Shown in pieces: positions 54,437 through 63,512 of a DNA stretch of 64,000 nt. Every line of letters begins with the position of its first letter. Positions within the stretch are counted from its first letter, which is position 1. Both the position numbers and the translations under genes were made by a program. Source of the DNA: Parabacteroides distasonis ATCC 8503 (GTDB taxonomy: Bacteria; Bacteroidota; Bacteroidia; Bacteroidales; Tannerellaceae); assembly GCF_000012845.1 (NCBI RefSeq), contig NC_009615.1, positions 2,069,501-2,133,500 on the forward strand. Reading direction: 5' to 3'. The notes below the pieces were generated by a model. The model was not told the DNA's origin. It made no database searches and worked only from the letters and a program-made list of their open reading frames with translations.

Positions 54437-55720
54437 TCAGAAGTTATATTGAGCGGAAACATTAAGTCGATTGGCGTGGCGGGTCATATCGTTGAAATCG
54501 GTACGCCAGCCTCTCAAGTACTCGGCGCCGACTTGCAGATTGGCGTTCACGTTCCAGAAAATGTTGGCTACCAAGTATTGACCGTAGCGGTATTGATCCG
54601 ACGGGGTAACCGGGTAATCATTCTCGCTGTATAAACGAGTCTGGCTATAGGTGCTGGAGACGAATACCTTCGGCGTGATATTATACTGCAAGCCAGCATA
54701 CCAACCCATCATCGGAAGCACTTGCATCTTGCCTTTGGCCTCGGGGTCCGGAACCAGATCCACGTCCAGATTACTGATATCATTCAAGAACTGGCTGATA
54801 CCCCGGCCGTAAGTAGCCTGACCGTAGAAGTTCAGCTTGCTCGTCACATTGAACGTAGAGGCGGCAAACACGCCCCAGCCGGCCTTAGACTCGGCCCGTT
54901 GCGCCACCAAGTTCTCGTACGTCATATTACGTACGATACCAGCTACACGGATATGGCTGCTCTTATTCCAAGCGTATTGGATATAGGCAGGGAAGTTCGG
55001 CATACGTTGGTTACTGATATTCACGCTTTGGTTCGTGATGCCATCCACCACTGGCATCTCGATACCTACACCCGCTTTCCATCCCTTACCGAAAGCACGC
55101 TCATAGCGTAACAGGGTGGCACGGCTGAAAACCTGTCCGGCAGGCCCCGCATAATCGATCGAGGGCGGAAGGGCGGCCAGATCCATGAAGGTACTATAAT
55201 CGTAACCCATCGTGAAACCAAGGAAAGACACATAGGCGTTCTGGAGCTCGAAGACCTTGCTGCCTCCCCGGAAGTTACCCGCCGTATACACGACGAAATC
55301 CCCGAGGCGTTTGGTACGGCCCACCAATTTCAAGAATATCGTACTCGTAGTGGCGTCCATCTGGAACTGGTTACGGACGTAGTTCTGTTCACCATTCGGG
55401 ATCATGGACGGATAGAAATCGACATCATCCGAGATACCGCCGAAATCATACTCCGCCGTAGCCTTCACGTAACCGCCGATACCCAAGGCGAAACGTCCCT
55501 TACGATCGGTCAATACGAAGCGGGGGGCTTTCGGGTCGTGGAAACGAGGGCTCTGCGTCTCATTCATTATCCTCACGATTTCATCACCTGCCTTGTCTTG
55601 GCTGACAAGGACTATCGAATTTGGCGCATCATCCTCGATGACCACCTTCTGAGCCTTAGCGGGAGCCGATAAGAATCCCATGCCTAGCAGTAATACTGCT
55701 CCTTGTACAAATAGTCTCAT
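54437..55720 (-). CDS. DcaP-like outer-membrane porin
   Basis: The 427-aa protein has a signal peptide (GAVLLLGMGFLSAPAKAQ), a short linker, then a barrel beginning FVLTDRKGRFALGIGGYVKATAEYDFGG and ending in VSAQYNF. Conserved features FKLVGRTKRLGDFVVYTAGNFRG-like and YDYSTFMDLAALPPSIDYAGP match DcaP-type porins, which take up dicarboxylic acids and related anions in other Gram-negatives. Family assignment rests on recall of these blocks; substrate unknown. Confidence 0.82.
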   Translation of the reverse strand: MRLFVQGAVLLLGMGFLSAPAKAQKVVIEDDAPNSIVLVSQDKAGDEIVRIMNETQSPRFHDPKAPRFVLTDRKGRFALGIGGYVKATAEYDFGGISDDVDFYPSMIPNGEQNYVRNQFQMDATTSTIFLKLVGRTKRLGDFVVYTAGNFRGGSKVFELQNAYVSFLGFTMGYDYSTFMDLAALPPSIDYAGPAGQVFSRATLLRYERAFGKGWKAGVGIEMPVVDGITNQSVNISNQRMPNFPAYIQYAWNKSSHIRVAGIVRNMTYENLVAQRAESKAGWGVFAASTFNVTSKLNFYGQATYGRGISQFLNDISNLDVDLVPDPEAKGKMQVLPMMGWYAGLQYNITPKVFVSSTYSQTRLYSENDYPVTPSDQYRYGQYLVANIFWNVNANLQVGAEYLRGWRTDFNDMTRHANRLNVSAQYNF

Positions 55721-55837
55721 AAATGTGTTTTGTTTAGATTAATTACCTACTTTGAACAAGGCTATAAAGAAAAGGTTCTGATTTTAACAACCCTACGAGC
55801 ACTTTTTCCGTCCTATTGCCCATTCAAAAAATATTCA

Positions 55838-55845
55838 TATATTTG
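55838..55845 (+). promoter_or_regulatory. Promoter of the HYC_CC_PP gene and possibly the metal efflux operon
   Basis: TATATTTG matches TAnnTTTG; TATTG ends 19 nt upstream, near the expected -33 position. It places transcription start near 55852, so the in-frame ATG at 55816 cannot be used and the start is 55864. Confidence 0.65.
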
Positions 55846-55863
55846 CGGAATATATTACTTGGG

Positions 55864-56250
55864 ATGAGAAGATTTTTATTGTTCATACTCGCTGTTTTTT
55901 ACCTCGGGGTTTCCTCCGGGTTTGCGCTGAATTACCATTATTGTATGGGTAAGTTGGCGGAGGTGAGTTTGCAGTATCTTGACACTTGCCCCAGTTGCGG
56001 TGAGGCGGGCACGTCCCATAAGTGCTGCTCTACCGAGACGGAATATGTTAAGTTATCCGTCGATCAGGATGTGGCGAATACGCTCGTGCAATTGTCCGCT
56101 CCTGTCGCTGTAGTTTTGTTGTTCGATCTACTCGACTCCTATAAGATCGCCGGGCGAGACGAGACAACACGTTCCAATCCCTTTATTAATCCACCCAAGG
56201 AGAATAGCGCTATCCCGTTATTCGTCCATCATTGTACTTTTTTGATTTAG
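55864..56250 (+). CDS. HYC_CC_PP family small exported protein
   Basis: The 128-aa protein has an N-terminal hydrophobic segment (FLLFILAVFYLGVSSGFAL) and the three markers that name the family: NYHYCMGK, HKCCSTE and a C-terminal INPPKE. An extra CPSCGE precedes the CC pair, so five cysteines and several histidines could bind metal. Such proteins are often found beside Bacteroidota heavy-metal efflux genes, as here. The role is presumed periplasmic metal handling, not proven. A repeat array separates it from cusA. Confidence 0.85.
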   Translation: MRRFLLFILAVFYLGVSSGFALNYHYCMGKLAEVSLQYLDTCPSCGEAGTSHKCCSTETEYVKLSVDQDVANTLVQLSAPVAVVLLFDLLDSYKIAGRDETTRSNPFINPPKENSAIPLFVHHCTFLI

Positions 56251-56296
56251 CGGTATAGGCTTCCTTTTTAAAAGGCGATTTACGTCTGTTTACGCA

Positions 56297-56428
56297 CGAG
56301 TACCGGCGTAATCTATTGCAAGTACTGGAGTAATCCACCGCAAGTACTGGAGTAATCCATTGCAAATACTGGAGTAATCCATTGCGAGTACTGGCGTAAA
56401 ACATCACGAGTACTCATGTGATCGCTTG
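56297..56428. repeat. Array E: six 22-bp tandem units between HYC_CC_PP and cusA
   Basis: Units start at 56297, 56319, 56341, 56363, 56385 and 56407, all 22 bp apart, each opening C(A/G)A(G/A)TACT-like and most containing GGAGTAATCCA. They lie 46 nt after the HYC_CC_PP stop and about 60 nt before cusA. Units 2-4 are nearly identical, which suggests recent duplication. Confidence 0.85.
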
Positions 56429-56488
56429 CCTTCAAAGACGAACAAATAAGCGTTCTCATATGTTTTCAAATCATAAAAGCTCATTCAA

Positions 56489-59400
56489 ATGTTAAATAGA
56501 ATCATTCGTTACTTCCTTGAGAACAGGGTGGTAACCTTACTTTTACTAGTGCTGATTATCGTATGGGGCATTTCCACGTCCCCCTTCAATTGGCACGGAG
56601 GGATCATTCCCCGGAATCCGATTCCGGTAGACGCCATCCCCGATATCGGCGATAACCAGCAGATTGTGGCCACGGAATGGATGGGCCGCTCGCCGAAGGA
56701 TATACAAGACCAGATCACCTATCCGCTGACCACCTCTCTTTTAGGTATCCCGGGAGTGAAGACGATCCGTAGTTCCTCCATGTTCGGGATGTCCTTCATA
56801 TACATTATCTTCGATGACGATATAGAGTTCTACTGGAGCCGTTCCCGTATATTGGAGAAGCTGAACTCCCTGCCTCTGGGAACCTTGCCGGAAGGCGTAC
56901 AGCCTACCTTGGGACCGGACGCTACCGCCCTCGGGCAGATCTATTGGTATACGCTGGAAGGACGGGACCCCAAGACCGGTAAACCTACCGGAGGCTGGAA
57001 CGCCGAGGAGTTGCGTACGATACAGGATTTCTACGTCAAGTACACCTTATCCTCCGCCGAGGGGGTATCCGAGGTTGCCTCGGCGGGCGGCTTCGTGAAG
57101 GAGTACCAGATCGAGTTGAACCCGGATGCCATGTATGCCTTCAACGTCTCCGTGATGGATATCATGAGCGCCATCAAGAAGAGCAACCTCGATATCGGCG
57201 CCGAGACGATGGAGATCAACAAGGTGGAGTACCTGATCCGGGGCTTGGGGTATATCAAGAATGTAAAAGATATAGAGAATGCCGTCATCACCGTTCGGGA
57301 AGGCGTACCGGTTCGCATATCGGACGTGGCGTTCGTGAATATCGGTCCCGGAACCCGACGGGGAGGGCTGGACAAGGAGGGTGTGGAGGCCGTGGGCGGA
57401 GTGGTAGTAGCCCGCTATGGCTCCAACCCCTTGGAGGTTATCAATAACGTAAAGGCGAAGATCAAGGAGATGGAGCCGGGATTGCCCCAAAAGGTACTGG
57501 CGGACGGGACGGTCTCCAAGGTAACCGTCGTGCCGTTCTACGACCGTACGGGGCTTATCAAGGAGACGATCGGGACGTTGGAGACCGCCCTCTCCCACGA
57601 AATATTGATCTGCGTGATCGTCATCATCGTGCTGGTGCTCAACCTAAGGGCCTCTATCGTTATCGCCAGTATGCTACCGATAGCGGTGCTCGCCACGTTC
57701 ATCATCATGCGTTATACGGGGATAGCGGCGAATATCGTGGCTTTATCGGGTATAGCGATCGCCATTGGCGTGATGGTGGATGTAGGGGTCGTCTTCGTGG
57801 AAAGTATCATCCGTTACCGGGAGATGCCCGAGAACAGGCATATACAGGGGGGAAAGGCGTTTGTCAACCTTATTTATAAGGCGGTAAGCGAGGTGTCCGG
57901 GGCGATCAGTACGGCGATGATCACGACGATCGTCAGCTTCCTCCCCGTCTTCACCATGGAGGCGCAGGAAGGGAAGATGTTCTCGCCCTTGGCCTACACC
58001 AAGACGTATGCTTTGGCTTCCGCCTTCGTGCTGGGATTGATCTTGCTTCCTTCCCTATCGTATTGGTTGTTCTCGATAAAGATCCATTCAAGGCAGATAC
58101 GGAAAATACTGAATTACCTGTTGATCGTGGCCGGAATCGCCTTACTTATTATCTATGGCAGTATTCCCGCTATCGGGCTAACGGCAGTCGGGTTGAATAA
58201 TCTATTGTCCGGGTATTGGAAGAAGCCTCAGATGAGCACTTATATCAATATCGGTATCACCCTCTTTGTCTCGATCTATTACCTGTCCGAGGAATGGTTG
58301 CCGATGGGGCCGCAAAAAGGGATGCTCGCCAATATCCTGTTCGTGGCGGGTTGCGTAGCCATCATCCTAAGCATCCTGTGGCTGCTCGTTATCTATTATG
58401 AGAGGATATTGCGCTGGTGCTTGGATAACCGCTGGAAATTCATGTTGATTCCGGGAGCTACCATCGTATTCGGTTTCTGGATATGGAGAGGCATCGGACA
58501 GGAGTTTATGCCTAGCCTGAACGAAGGTTCTTTCCTACTGATGCCGACTAGCATGCCGCATTCCGGTATCGAGCAAAACCTTGATTATATAGAGGCGCTC
58601 GACAAACGGCTGGCCTCTATCCCCGAGGTGGAGACCGCCATCGGTAAATGGGGCCGTGTAAACTCCGCCCTCGATCCAGCACCGGTACAGATGTTCGAGA
58701 ATACAATCAACTACCGTCCGGAATATATCCTGAATGAGGACGGGAAAAGGGAACGTTTCAAGGTAAACCGGCAAGGGGAGTATCTCCTAAAAGATGGAGG
58801 CGTATATAACCCCAAAGACGGTTTCCGGCTGATTCCCTCAGACAGCCTGATTCCAGACGCTAAAGGCGATTACTTCCGCCAATGGCGACCGGAGATCAAG
58901 AACACGAACGATATCTGGCAACAGATCGTGAACGTCACCCATCTGCCGGGATTGACTTCCGCCCCGAAGCTGCAGCCTATCGAGGCCCGTCTCGTCATGT
59001 TGTCCACCGGTATGCGCGCCCCGATGGGTATCAAGGTGTATGGCCCGGATCTGGAGACGATCGAGAAAGCCGGAAAGGCGATCGAGAAGGCATTGAAAGA
59101 GGTACCCTCCGTTATTCCCTCTTCCGTATTTTACGACCGTGCGGTAGGCGCCCCTTATCTGGAGATCGAGCTGAACCGTGAGAATATGGCCCGTTACGGC
59201 GTAAACGTGGAGGACTTGCAAGAGATATTAAGTGCCGCTGTCGGTGGCATGGTACTGACCCGCACCGTGGAAGGCAGGGAACGTTTCCCGGTGCGCCTAC
59301 GCTACGCTCGTGAGCTTCGAGATAATCCGGAGGCGCTAGGTATGATCCTCGTACCGACCGCCACTGGGGCGCAAGTCCCGCTTAAAGAGCTAGCCGATAT

Positions 59401-60235
59401 CAACTATACCCGTGGAGCGCAGATGATCCAAAGCGAGAACACTTTCTTGGTAGGCTACGTCATCTTTGACAAACTGGCGGGGAAGGCGGAAGTGGATGTC
59501 GTGAAAGAGGCTTCCCGCATCCTTGAGCAACAAATAAAGGAGGGAGGGTTGAACCTTGATCCCGGCGTATCCTATAAGTTCGCCGGCAATTACGAGCAGC
59601 AGGAGCGTGCCACCAGCCGGCTGATGATCGTCGTTCCCCTCGCCTTGTTGATCGTCCTGCTGGTTCTATACTTTCAATTCAAGACGGTCACTGCCTCACT
59701 GATCCATTTCTCCGGGGTGTTCGTGGCCTTCGCCGGAGGTTTTATCTTGCTATGGCTTTACGGACAGGATTGGTTCATGAACTTCTCCATCGCCGGAGAG
59801 AATATGCGGGATCTTTTCCAGATGCACACGATCAATCTGAGCGTGGCAGTCTGGGTCGGTTTTATCGCCTTGTTCGGTGTGGCTACGGATGATGGGGTAT
59901 TGATGGGAACCTACATCCATCATGTATTCCTCGAGCGAGCCCCCCGCACCAAGCACGATATCCGGGAAGCGGTAGTAGCCGCCGGACTGAAACGGGTACG
60001 CCCAGCGGCCATGACTACAGCCACTACCCTGATAGCTTTACTCCCCGTACTTACCTCTACCGGTAAGGGGGCGGATATCATGGTACCGATGGCTATCCCT
60101 ACGTTCGGGGGTATGCTGATCCAGAGCATGACCATGTTTGTCGTTCCCGTCCTGCAATGCTGGTGGCGGGAGAACGCTATAAAGAAAGAACAAAAGAATA
60201 AAATTCAAGAGGAGGTAACGACTTATGAGATATAA
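56489..60235 (+). CDS. cusA: CusA/CzcA-type heavy-metal RND efflux pump
   Basis: This inner-membrane pump moves metal ions (probably Cu+/Ag+) out through the adaptor and channel using the proton gradient. The 1248-aa protein opens MLNRIIRYFLENRVVTLLLLV. It has the HME-RND signature VDAIPDIGDNQQIVATEW (about 46-63) and the proton-relay region GVMVDVGVVFVES (near 430). It is about 200 residues longer than E. coli CusA. Extra hydrophobic segments lie between residues about 530 and 660, and a polar insert near 750-810. cusC overlaps its last 11 nt. CusA versus CzcA by context. Confidence 0.92.
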   Translation: MLNRIIRYFLENRVVTLLLLVLIIVWGISTSPFNWHGGIIPRNPIPVDAIPDIGDNQQIVATEWMGRSPKDIQDQITYPLTTSLLGIPGVKTIRSSSMFGMSFIYIIFDDDIEFYWSRSRILEKLNSLPLGTLPEGVQPTLGPDATALGQIYWYTLEGRDPKTGKPTGGWNAEELRTIQDFYVKYTLSSAEGVSEVASAGGFVKEYQIELNPDAMYAFNVSVMDIMSAIKKSNLDIGAETMEINKVEYLIRGLGYIKNVKDIENAVITVREGVPVRISDVAFVNIGPGTRRGGLDKEGVEAVGGVVVARYGSNPLEVINNVKAKIKEMEPGLPQKVLADGTVSKVTVVPFYDRTGLIKETIGTLETALSHEILICVIVIIVLVLNLRASIVIASMLPIAVLATFIIMRYTGIAANIVALSGIAIAIGVMVDVGVVFVESIIRYREMPENRHIQGGKAFVNLIYKAVSEVSGAISTAMITTIVSFLPVFTMEAQEGKMFSPLAYTKTYALASAFVLGLILLPSLSYWLFSIKIHSRQIRKILNYLLIVAGIALLIIYGSIPAIGLTAVGLNNLLSGYWKKPQMSTYINIGITLFVSIYYLSEEWLPMGPQKGMLANILFVAGCVAIILSILWLLVIYYERILRWCLDNRWKFMLIPGATIVFGFWIWRGIGQEFMPSLNEGSFLLMPTSMPHSGIEQNLDYIEALDKRLASIPEVETAIGKWGRVNSALDPAPVQMFENTINYRPEYILNEDGKRERFKVNRQGEYLLKDGGVYNPKDGFRLIPSDSLIPDAKGDYFRQWRPEIKNTNDIWQQIVNVTHLPGLTSAPKLQPIEARLVMLSTGMRAPMGIKVYGPDLETIEKAGKAIEKALKEVPSVIPSSVFYDRAVGAPYLEIELNRENMARYGVNVEDLQEILSAAVGGMVLTRTVEGRERFPVRLRYARELRDNPEALGMILVPTATGAQVPLKELADINYTRGAQMIQSENTFLVGYVIFDKLAGKAEVDVVKEASRILEQQIKEGGLNLDPGVSYKFAGNYEQQERATSRLMIVVPLALLIVLLVLYFQFKTVTASLIHFSGVFVAFAGGFILLWLYGQDWFMNFSIAGENMRDLFQMHTINLSVAVWVGFIALFGVATDDGVLMGTYIHHVFLERAPRTKHDIREAVVAAGLKRVRPAAMTTATTLIALLPVLTSTGKGADIMVPMAIPTFGGMLIQSMTMFVVPVLQCWWRENAIKKEQKNKIQEEVTTYEI

Positions 60236-61721
60236 AAGAATCAGATCAATCATCATGGCAGGTGTACTGGGGATGCTAAACGTCCTTTTCGCTTACTCCC
60301 AGCCGGCCGATAGTTTAGGCTATTATCTGGAACTGGCGGCACGTAACAATCCGCAGATCAACGCCGACTTCTCCCTGTATAAGGCATCTTTGGAGAAAGT
60401 CCCGCAAGCCGGAGCCTATCCGGACCCGGAACTGGAGATCGGTTTCTTCCTGAAACCGATGGAGATCTTGTCCGGAAAGCAAATAGCGGATTTCACCTTG
60501 ATGCAAATGTTCCCTTGGTTCGGTACCCGGAAGGCGGCCCGCAACGAGGCGACCGAGATGGCCCGGATGGCTTACGAACAATTCCGTAACAGTCGCAACA
60601 ACCTGTATTATGAGGTGAAGAGTCAATGGTACCAGCTTTGCAATATCAGCGAGCAATATAAAAATACGCAGGCGAACCTTCGTCTGCTAGACCAGTTGGA
60701 ACAGTTGGCATTGAACCGCTTCTCCGCTCCGTCGGCGAAGGCGGGCGGTTCCTCCGTCCTACCCTCCCCCGTATCTTCTGCTCCATCGACTCCTCCCGCC
60801 GTATCCGGTGGAGGTATGTCGGGTATGGGAGGCAGTAGCATGGGAAGCCCTACGGTACAAAGCACGGGAGCATCCGGTAGTACGATGTCCGGAATGTCCG
60901 GCGATAGCCCTATGGGTGGAGGCTCTATGGGAAGTGGCAACTCCATAGGCGGAATGTCGGACGTACTGCGAATCCAGATGGAGAAGGTAGAACTGGAGAA
61001 TACGCTAGCCTCCTTGTTATCGCAACGGAAAACGGCCGAGGCTGCTTTTAATACGTTGCTCAATCAGTCGCTAGCTACCCCGATTTCCGTCCCCGACTCG
61101 TTGGAACGGCTTCCTCTCTCATGGAGTGAGTCGATGGCTCTCGACAGCGTCATCTCCAACAACCCCATGCTTACCATGCTGGAGGCGGAAGGAAACGCTT
61201 ACCGGGCCAAGGCGGAGATGGACAAGAAAATGAGTTACCCCATGCTAGGTATCGGCCTCCAGTATTCCTTGATCGGGAAGAAACCAGAGGATATGTCTAT
61301 GGGCTCTATGTCCGGTATGAACGGAAAGGATATGTTCATGCCCATGCTAAAGATCAGCCTTCCTATCTTCCGTAAGAAATATAACGCACAGCAACGGGAA
61401 AGCAAGCATTATTGGAAATCCAGCGAGTTGAAGTACGAGAACACGATGAACCAACTGCAAGCCGAGTATATCCGTATTACCCAGCAATTGGAAGATGCCG
61501 CACGGAAAATCGATTTGTACCAGAAACAATACGATCTATCGTTGGCCACCTACCAACTGATCGTCCGGGAATTCTCGACAGGAAGAACGACCTTGACCGA
61601 CGTGATCCAAGTGGAGCGACAAATGTTGGACTATCACTTAAAGAAAAGCGAAGCGATAGCGGAATATAATACCCAAATCGCCGGAATCGAGAAATTAATA
61701 TCCACCTCTGTAAACGAATAA
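60225..61721 (+). CDS. cusC: CusC-type outer-membrane efflux channel with Met-rich insert
   Basis: The 498-aa TolC-family protein has a signal peptide (MAGVLGMLNVLFAYSQ) and the two repeated helical hairpin halves expected of the family. A segment of low complexity rich in Gly, Ser, Pro and Met (about residues 168-246) interrupts the first half, with Met at 198, 201, 206, 221, 224, 230, 235 and 244. A second Met-rich stretch DMSMGSMSGMNGKDMFMPM follows near 350-370. Met clusters fit Cu+ or Ag+ contact. It overlaps cusA by 11 nt and precedes cusB by 4 nt, so translation is coupled. Confidence 0.9.
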   Translation: MRYKRIRSIIMAGVLGMLNVLFAYSQPADSLGYYLELAARNNPQINADFSLYKASLEKVPQAGAYPDPELEIGFFLKPMEILSGKQIADFTLMQMFPWFGTRKAARNEATEMARMAYEQFRNSRNNLYYEVKSQWYQLCNISEQYKNTQANLRLLDQLEQLALNRFSAPSAKAGGSSVLPSPVSSAPSTPPAVSGGGMSGMGGSSMGSPTVQSTGASGSTMSGMSGDSPMGGGSMGSGNSIGGMSDVLRIQMEKVELENTLASLLSQRKTAEAAFNTLLNQSLATPISVPDSLERLPLSWSESMALDSVISNNPMLTMLEAEGNAYRAKAEMDKKMSYPMLGIGLQYSLIGKKPEDMSMGSMSGMNGKDMFMPMLKISLPIFRKKYNAQQRESKHYWKSSELKYENTMNQLQAEYIRITQQLEDAARKIDLYQKQYDLSLATYQLIVREFSTGRTTLTDVIQVERQMLDYHLKKSEAIAEYNTQIAGIEKLISTSVNE

Positions 61722-61725
61722 GAAA

Positions 61726-63351
61726 ATGAAAAATATAAATGAAACCGTAAAATCCAAGTACCTGATATATATCCTGTTCCTAGCGGGCGGCCTCTTGTTG
61801 GGCTGGCTCCTGTTCCATAACTCCGATACCGACAGCCATGCGTCACAAGCGAGCGAGACCGGCACGGAAGTTCACAACCCTACGCATGGCCACGACCTCC
61901 AACAGAACGAGGCCGGCGAGTGGACTTGTTCCATGCATCCCCAAATTCGCCAAGACAAGCCGGGTAAATGCCCTATCTGCGCCATGGATTTGATCCCCGT
62001 ACGTAAGAGCTCCTTCTCGGACGAGGCCATCGATCCCAACGCCATTCAGCTTTCGGAAGAAGCAGCAGCCTTAGCGGACGTACAAACCTCCAAGGTATCC
62101 CGCCAGAATCCGGTCAAGCAAGTCCGTTTATACGGCAAGATCGTACCGGACGAGCGTAGCCTGCAATCTCAAACAGCCCATGTAAGCGGACGCATCGAGA
62201 GCTTGAACGTTGATTTCACAGGTGAGACGGTGCGTGCCGGACAAACCCTCGCTACCCTCTACTCCCCCGAGCTTTTCACCGCCCAGCAAGAATTGTTGGA
62301 AGCGATCCGCATGGGACAACCTCAATTGATACAGGCCGCCCGTGAAAAACTATATTTATGGAAGATGACAGACGCCCAGATCGCCGCTATCGAGAAATCC
62401 GGCTCTATCTCCCCGGTTGTAGAGATCAAGTCGAACACGAGCGGTATCGTCCTGTCCAAGCGGGTAAGCCAAGGCGATTATGTATCCCAAGGAGCTATCC
62501 TTTTCGACGTGGCGAACCTCACGAAGGTATGGGCCTTGTTCGACGCTTTCGAGATGGATCTCCCTTTCCTTAGCAAAGGTGATCCGGTGGAATTTACCTT
62601 GCAAGCGCTACCCGGCAAGAAGTTCTCGGGTAAGATATCTTTCATCGACCCGATCTTGAACACGACGACCCGTACCGCCAAGGTCCGTGTAGAGGTACCG
62701 AACGCCTCTTTGGAGCTCAAGCCCGAGATGTACGCCACGGCAAACGTAAGCGCCCCGCTCCGCAACTATAAGAACGAGATCGTCGTACCGCAAACCGCTG
62801 TGCTCTGGACGGGTAAACGTGCTATCGTGTACGTAAAGCAACCGGATACGAATACCCCCGCTTTCTTGATGCGTGAGGTGGAGCTAGGCCCTTCCCTTGG
62901 TAACTCTTATGTTATCTTGAATGGCTTGCGAGAAGGTGAGGAAATCGTAACCAACGGAGTCTTCGCCATAGACGCCAGCGCACAGCTGGAGGGAAAAACT
63001 TCCATGATGAATAACGGCGACGAGCCCGCCAAGCCTATGATTGGGCATGAGGGGCATATGATGCATGCGCAAAGCGCCACGGGGGTAGCCTCCGAGCATG
63101 CCATGTTCGGTGTCAAAGGCTCTTGCGATATGTGCAAGGAACGTATCGAGAAAGCGGCCAAAGGAGTAAATGGTGTGTTATCCGCTCATTGGGACAAAGA
63201 TACCCAGATGATCCATCTCCAGTACAATCCCCAAAAGACCTCCCCAAAAGCGATCAGCAAGGCGATCGCTAAAGTAGGCCATGACACGGATATGGATAAG
63301 GCGGATAAAGCCGTATATGATAAGCTACCGGCTTGTTGCCACTATAGATAA
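61726..63351 (+). CDS. cusB: CusB-type efflux adaptor with HMBD and C-terminal HMA domains
   Basis: The periplasmic adaptor links pump and channel. The 541-aa protein has an N-terminal membrane anchor (YLIYILFLAGGLLLGWLLF), a His-containing stretch (HNPTHGHD), then a heavy-metal-binding domain WTCSMHPQIRQDKPGKCPIC (about 66-85). The lipoyl/hairpin and barrel domains of membrane-fusion proteins follow. The C terminus (about 460-541) is fused to a heavy-metal-associated domain with GSCDMC (Cys 467 and 470) and ends in ACCHYR. HMA fusions are not part of E. coli CusB. It is the last gene of the operon. Confidence 0.92.
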   Translation: MKNINETVKSKYLIYILFLAGGLLLGWLLFHNSDTDSHASQASETGTEVHNPTHGHDLQQNEAGEWTCSMHPQIRQDKPGKCPICAMDLIPVRKSSFSDEAIDPNAIQLSEEAAALADVQTSKVSRQNPVKQVRLYGKIVPDERSLQSQTAHVSGRIESLNVDFTGETVRAGQTLATLYSPELFTAQQELLEAIRMGQPQLIQAAREKLYLWKMTDAQIAAIEKSGSISPVVEIKSNTSGIVLSKRVSQGDYVSQGAILFDVANLTKVWALFDAFEMDLPFLSKGDPVEFTLQALPGKKFSGKISFIDPILNTTTRTAKVRVEVPNASLELKPEMYATANVSAPLRNYKNEIVVPQTAVLWTGKRAIVYVKQPDTNTPAFLMREVELGPSLGNSYVILNGLREGEEIVTNGVFAIDASAQLEGKTSMMNNGDEPAKPMIGHEGHMMHAQSATGVASEHAMFGVKGSCDMCKERIEKAAKGVNGVLSAHWDKDTQMIHLQYNPQKTSPKAISKAIAKVGHDTDMDKADKAVYDKLPACCHYR

Positions 63352-63365
63352 AGTATTGGACATTC

Positions 63366-63507
63366 GGGGGTGTGTCAAAAGTGTGAACATGGCACGCAGA
63401 TAACGCTGATTGAGCAGATGACCGCAGATTTATGACATGAAAATCAATATATTATCTGCGTAAATCTGCTAAATCTGCGTGCCATAATACCAACTTTTAA
63501 CACCCCC
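63366..63507. mobile_element. 142-bp MITE-like element with imperfect terminal inverted repeats
   Basis: The ends GGGGGTGT and ACACCCCC are inverted copies, and the match continues inward imperfectly through TCAAAAGT-like bases to ATGGCACGCAGAT / ATCTGCGTGCCAT. The interior repeats (C)GCAGAT. There is no ORF, and no clear target duplication flanks it. The ends resemble those of some insertion sequences, so a MITE or a remnant is likely; a convergent-gene terminator is the alternative, as it lies between two convergent genes. Confidence 0.65.
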
Positions 63508-63512
63508 TCCTA

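Noticed and set aside
60623..61063. 146-aa minus-strand Pro-rich ORF opposite cusC
   Set aside because: It is the complement of the Gly/Ser/Met-rich insert; it has no promoter or family match.
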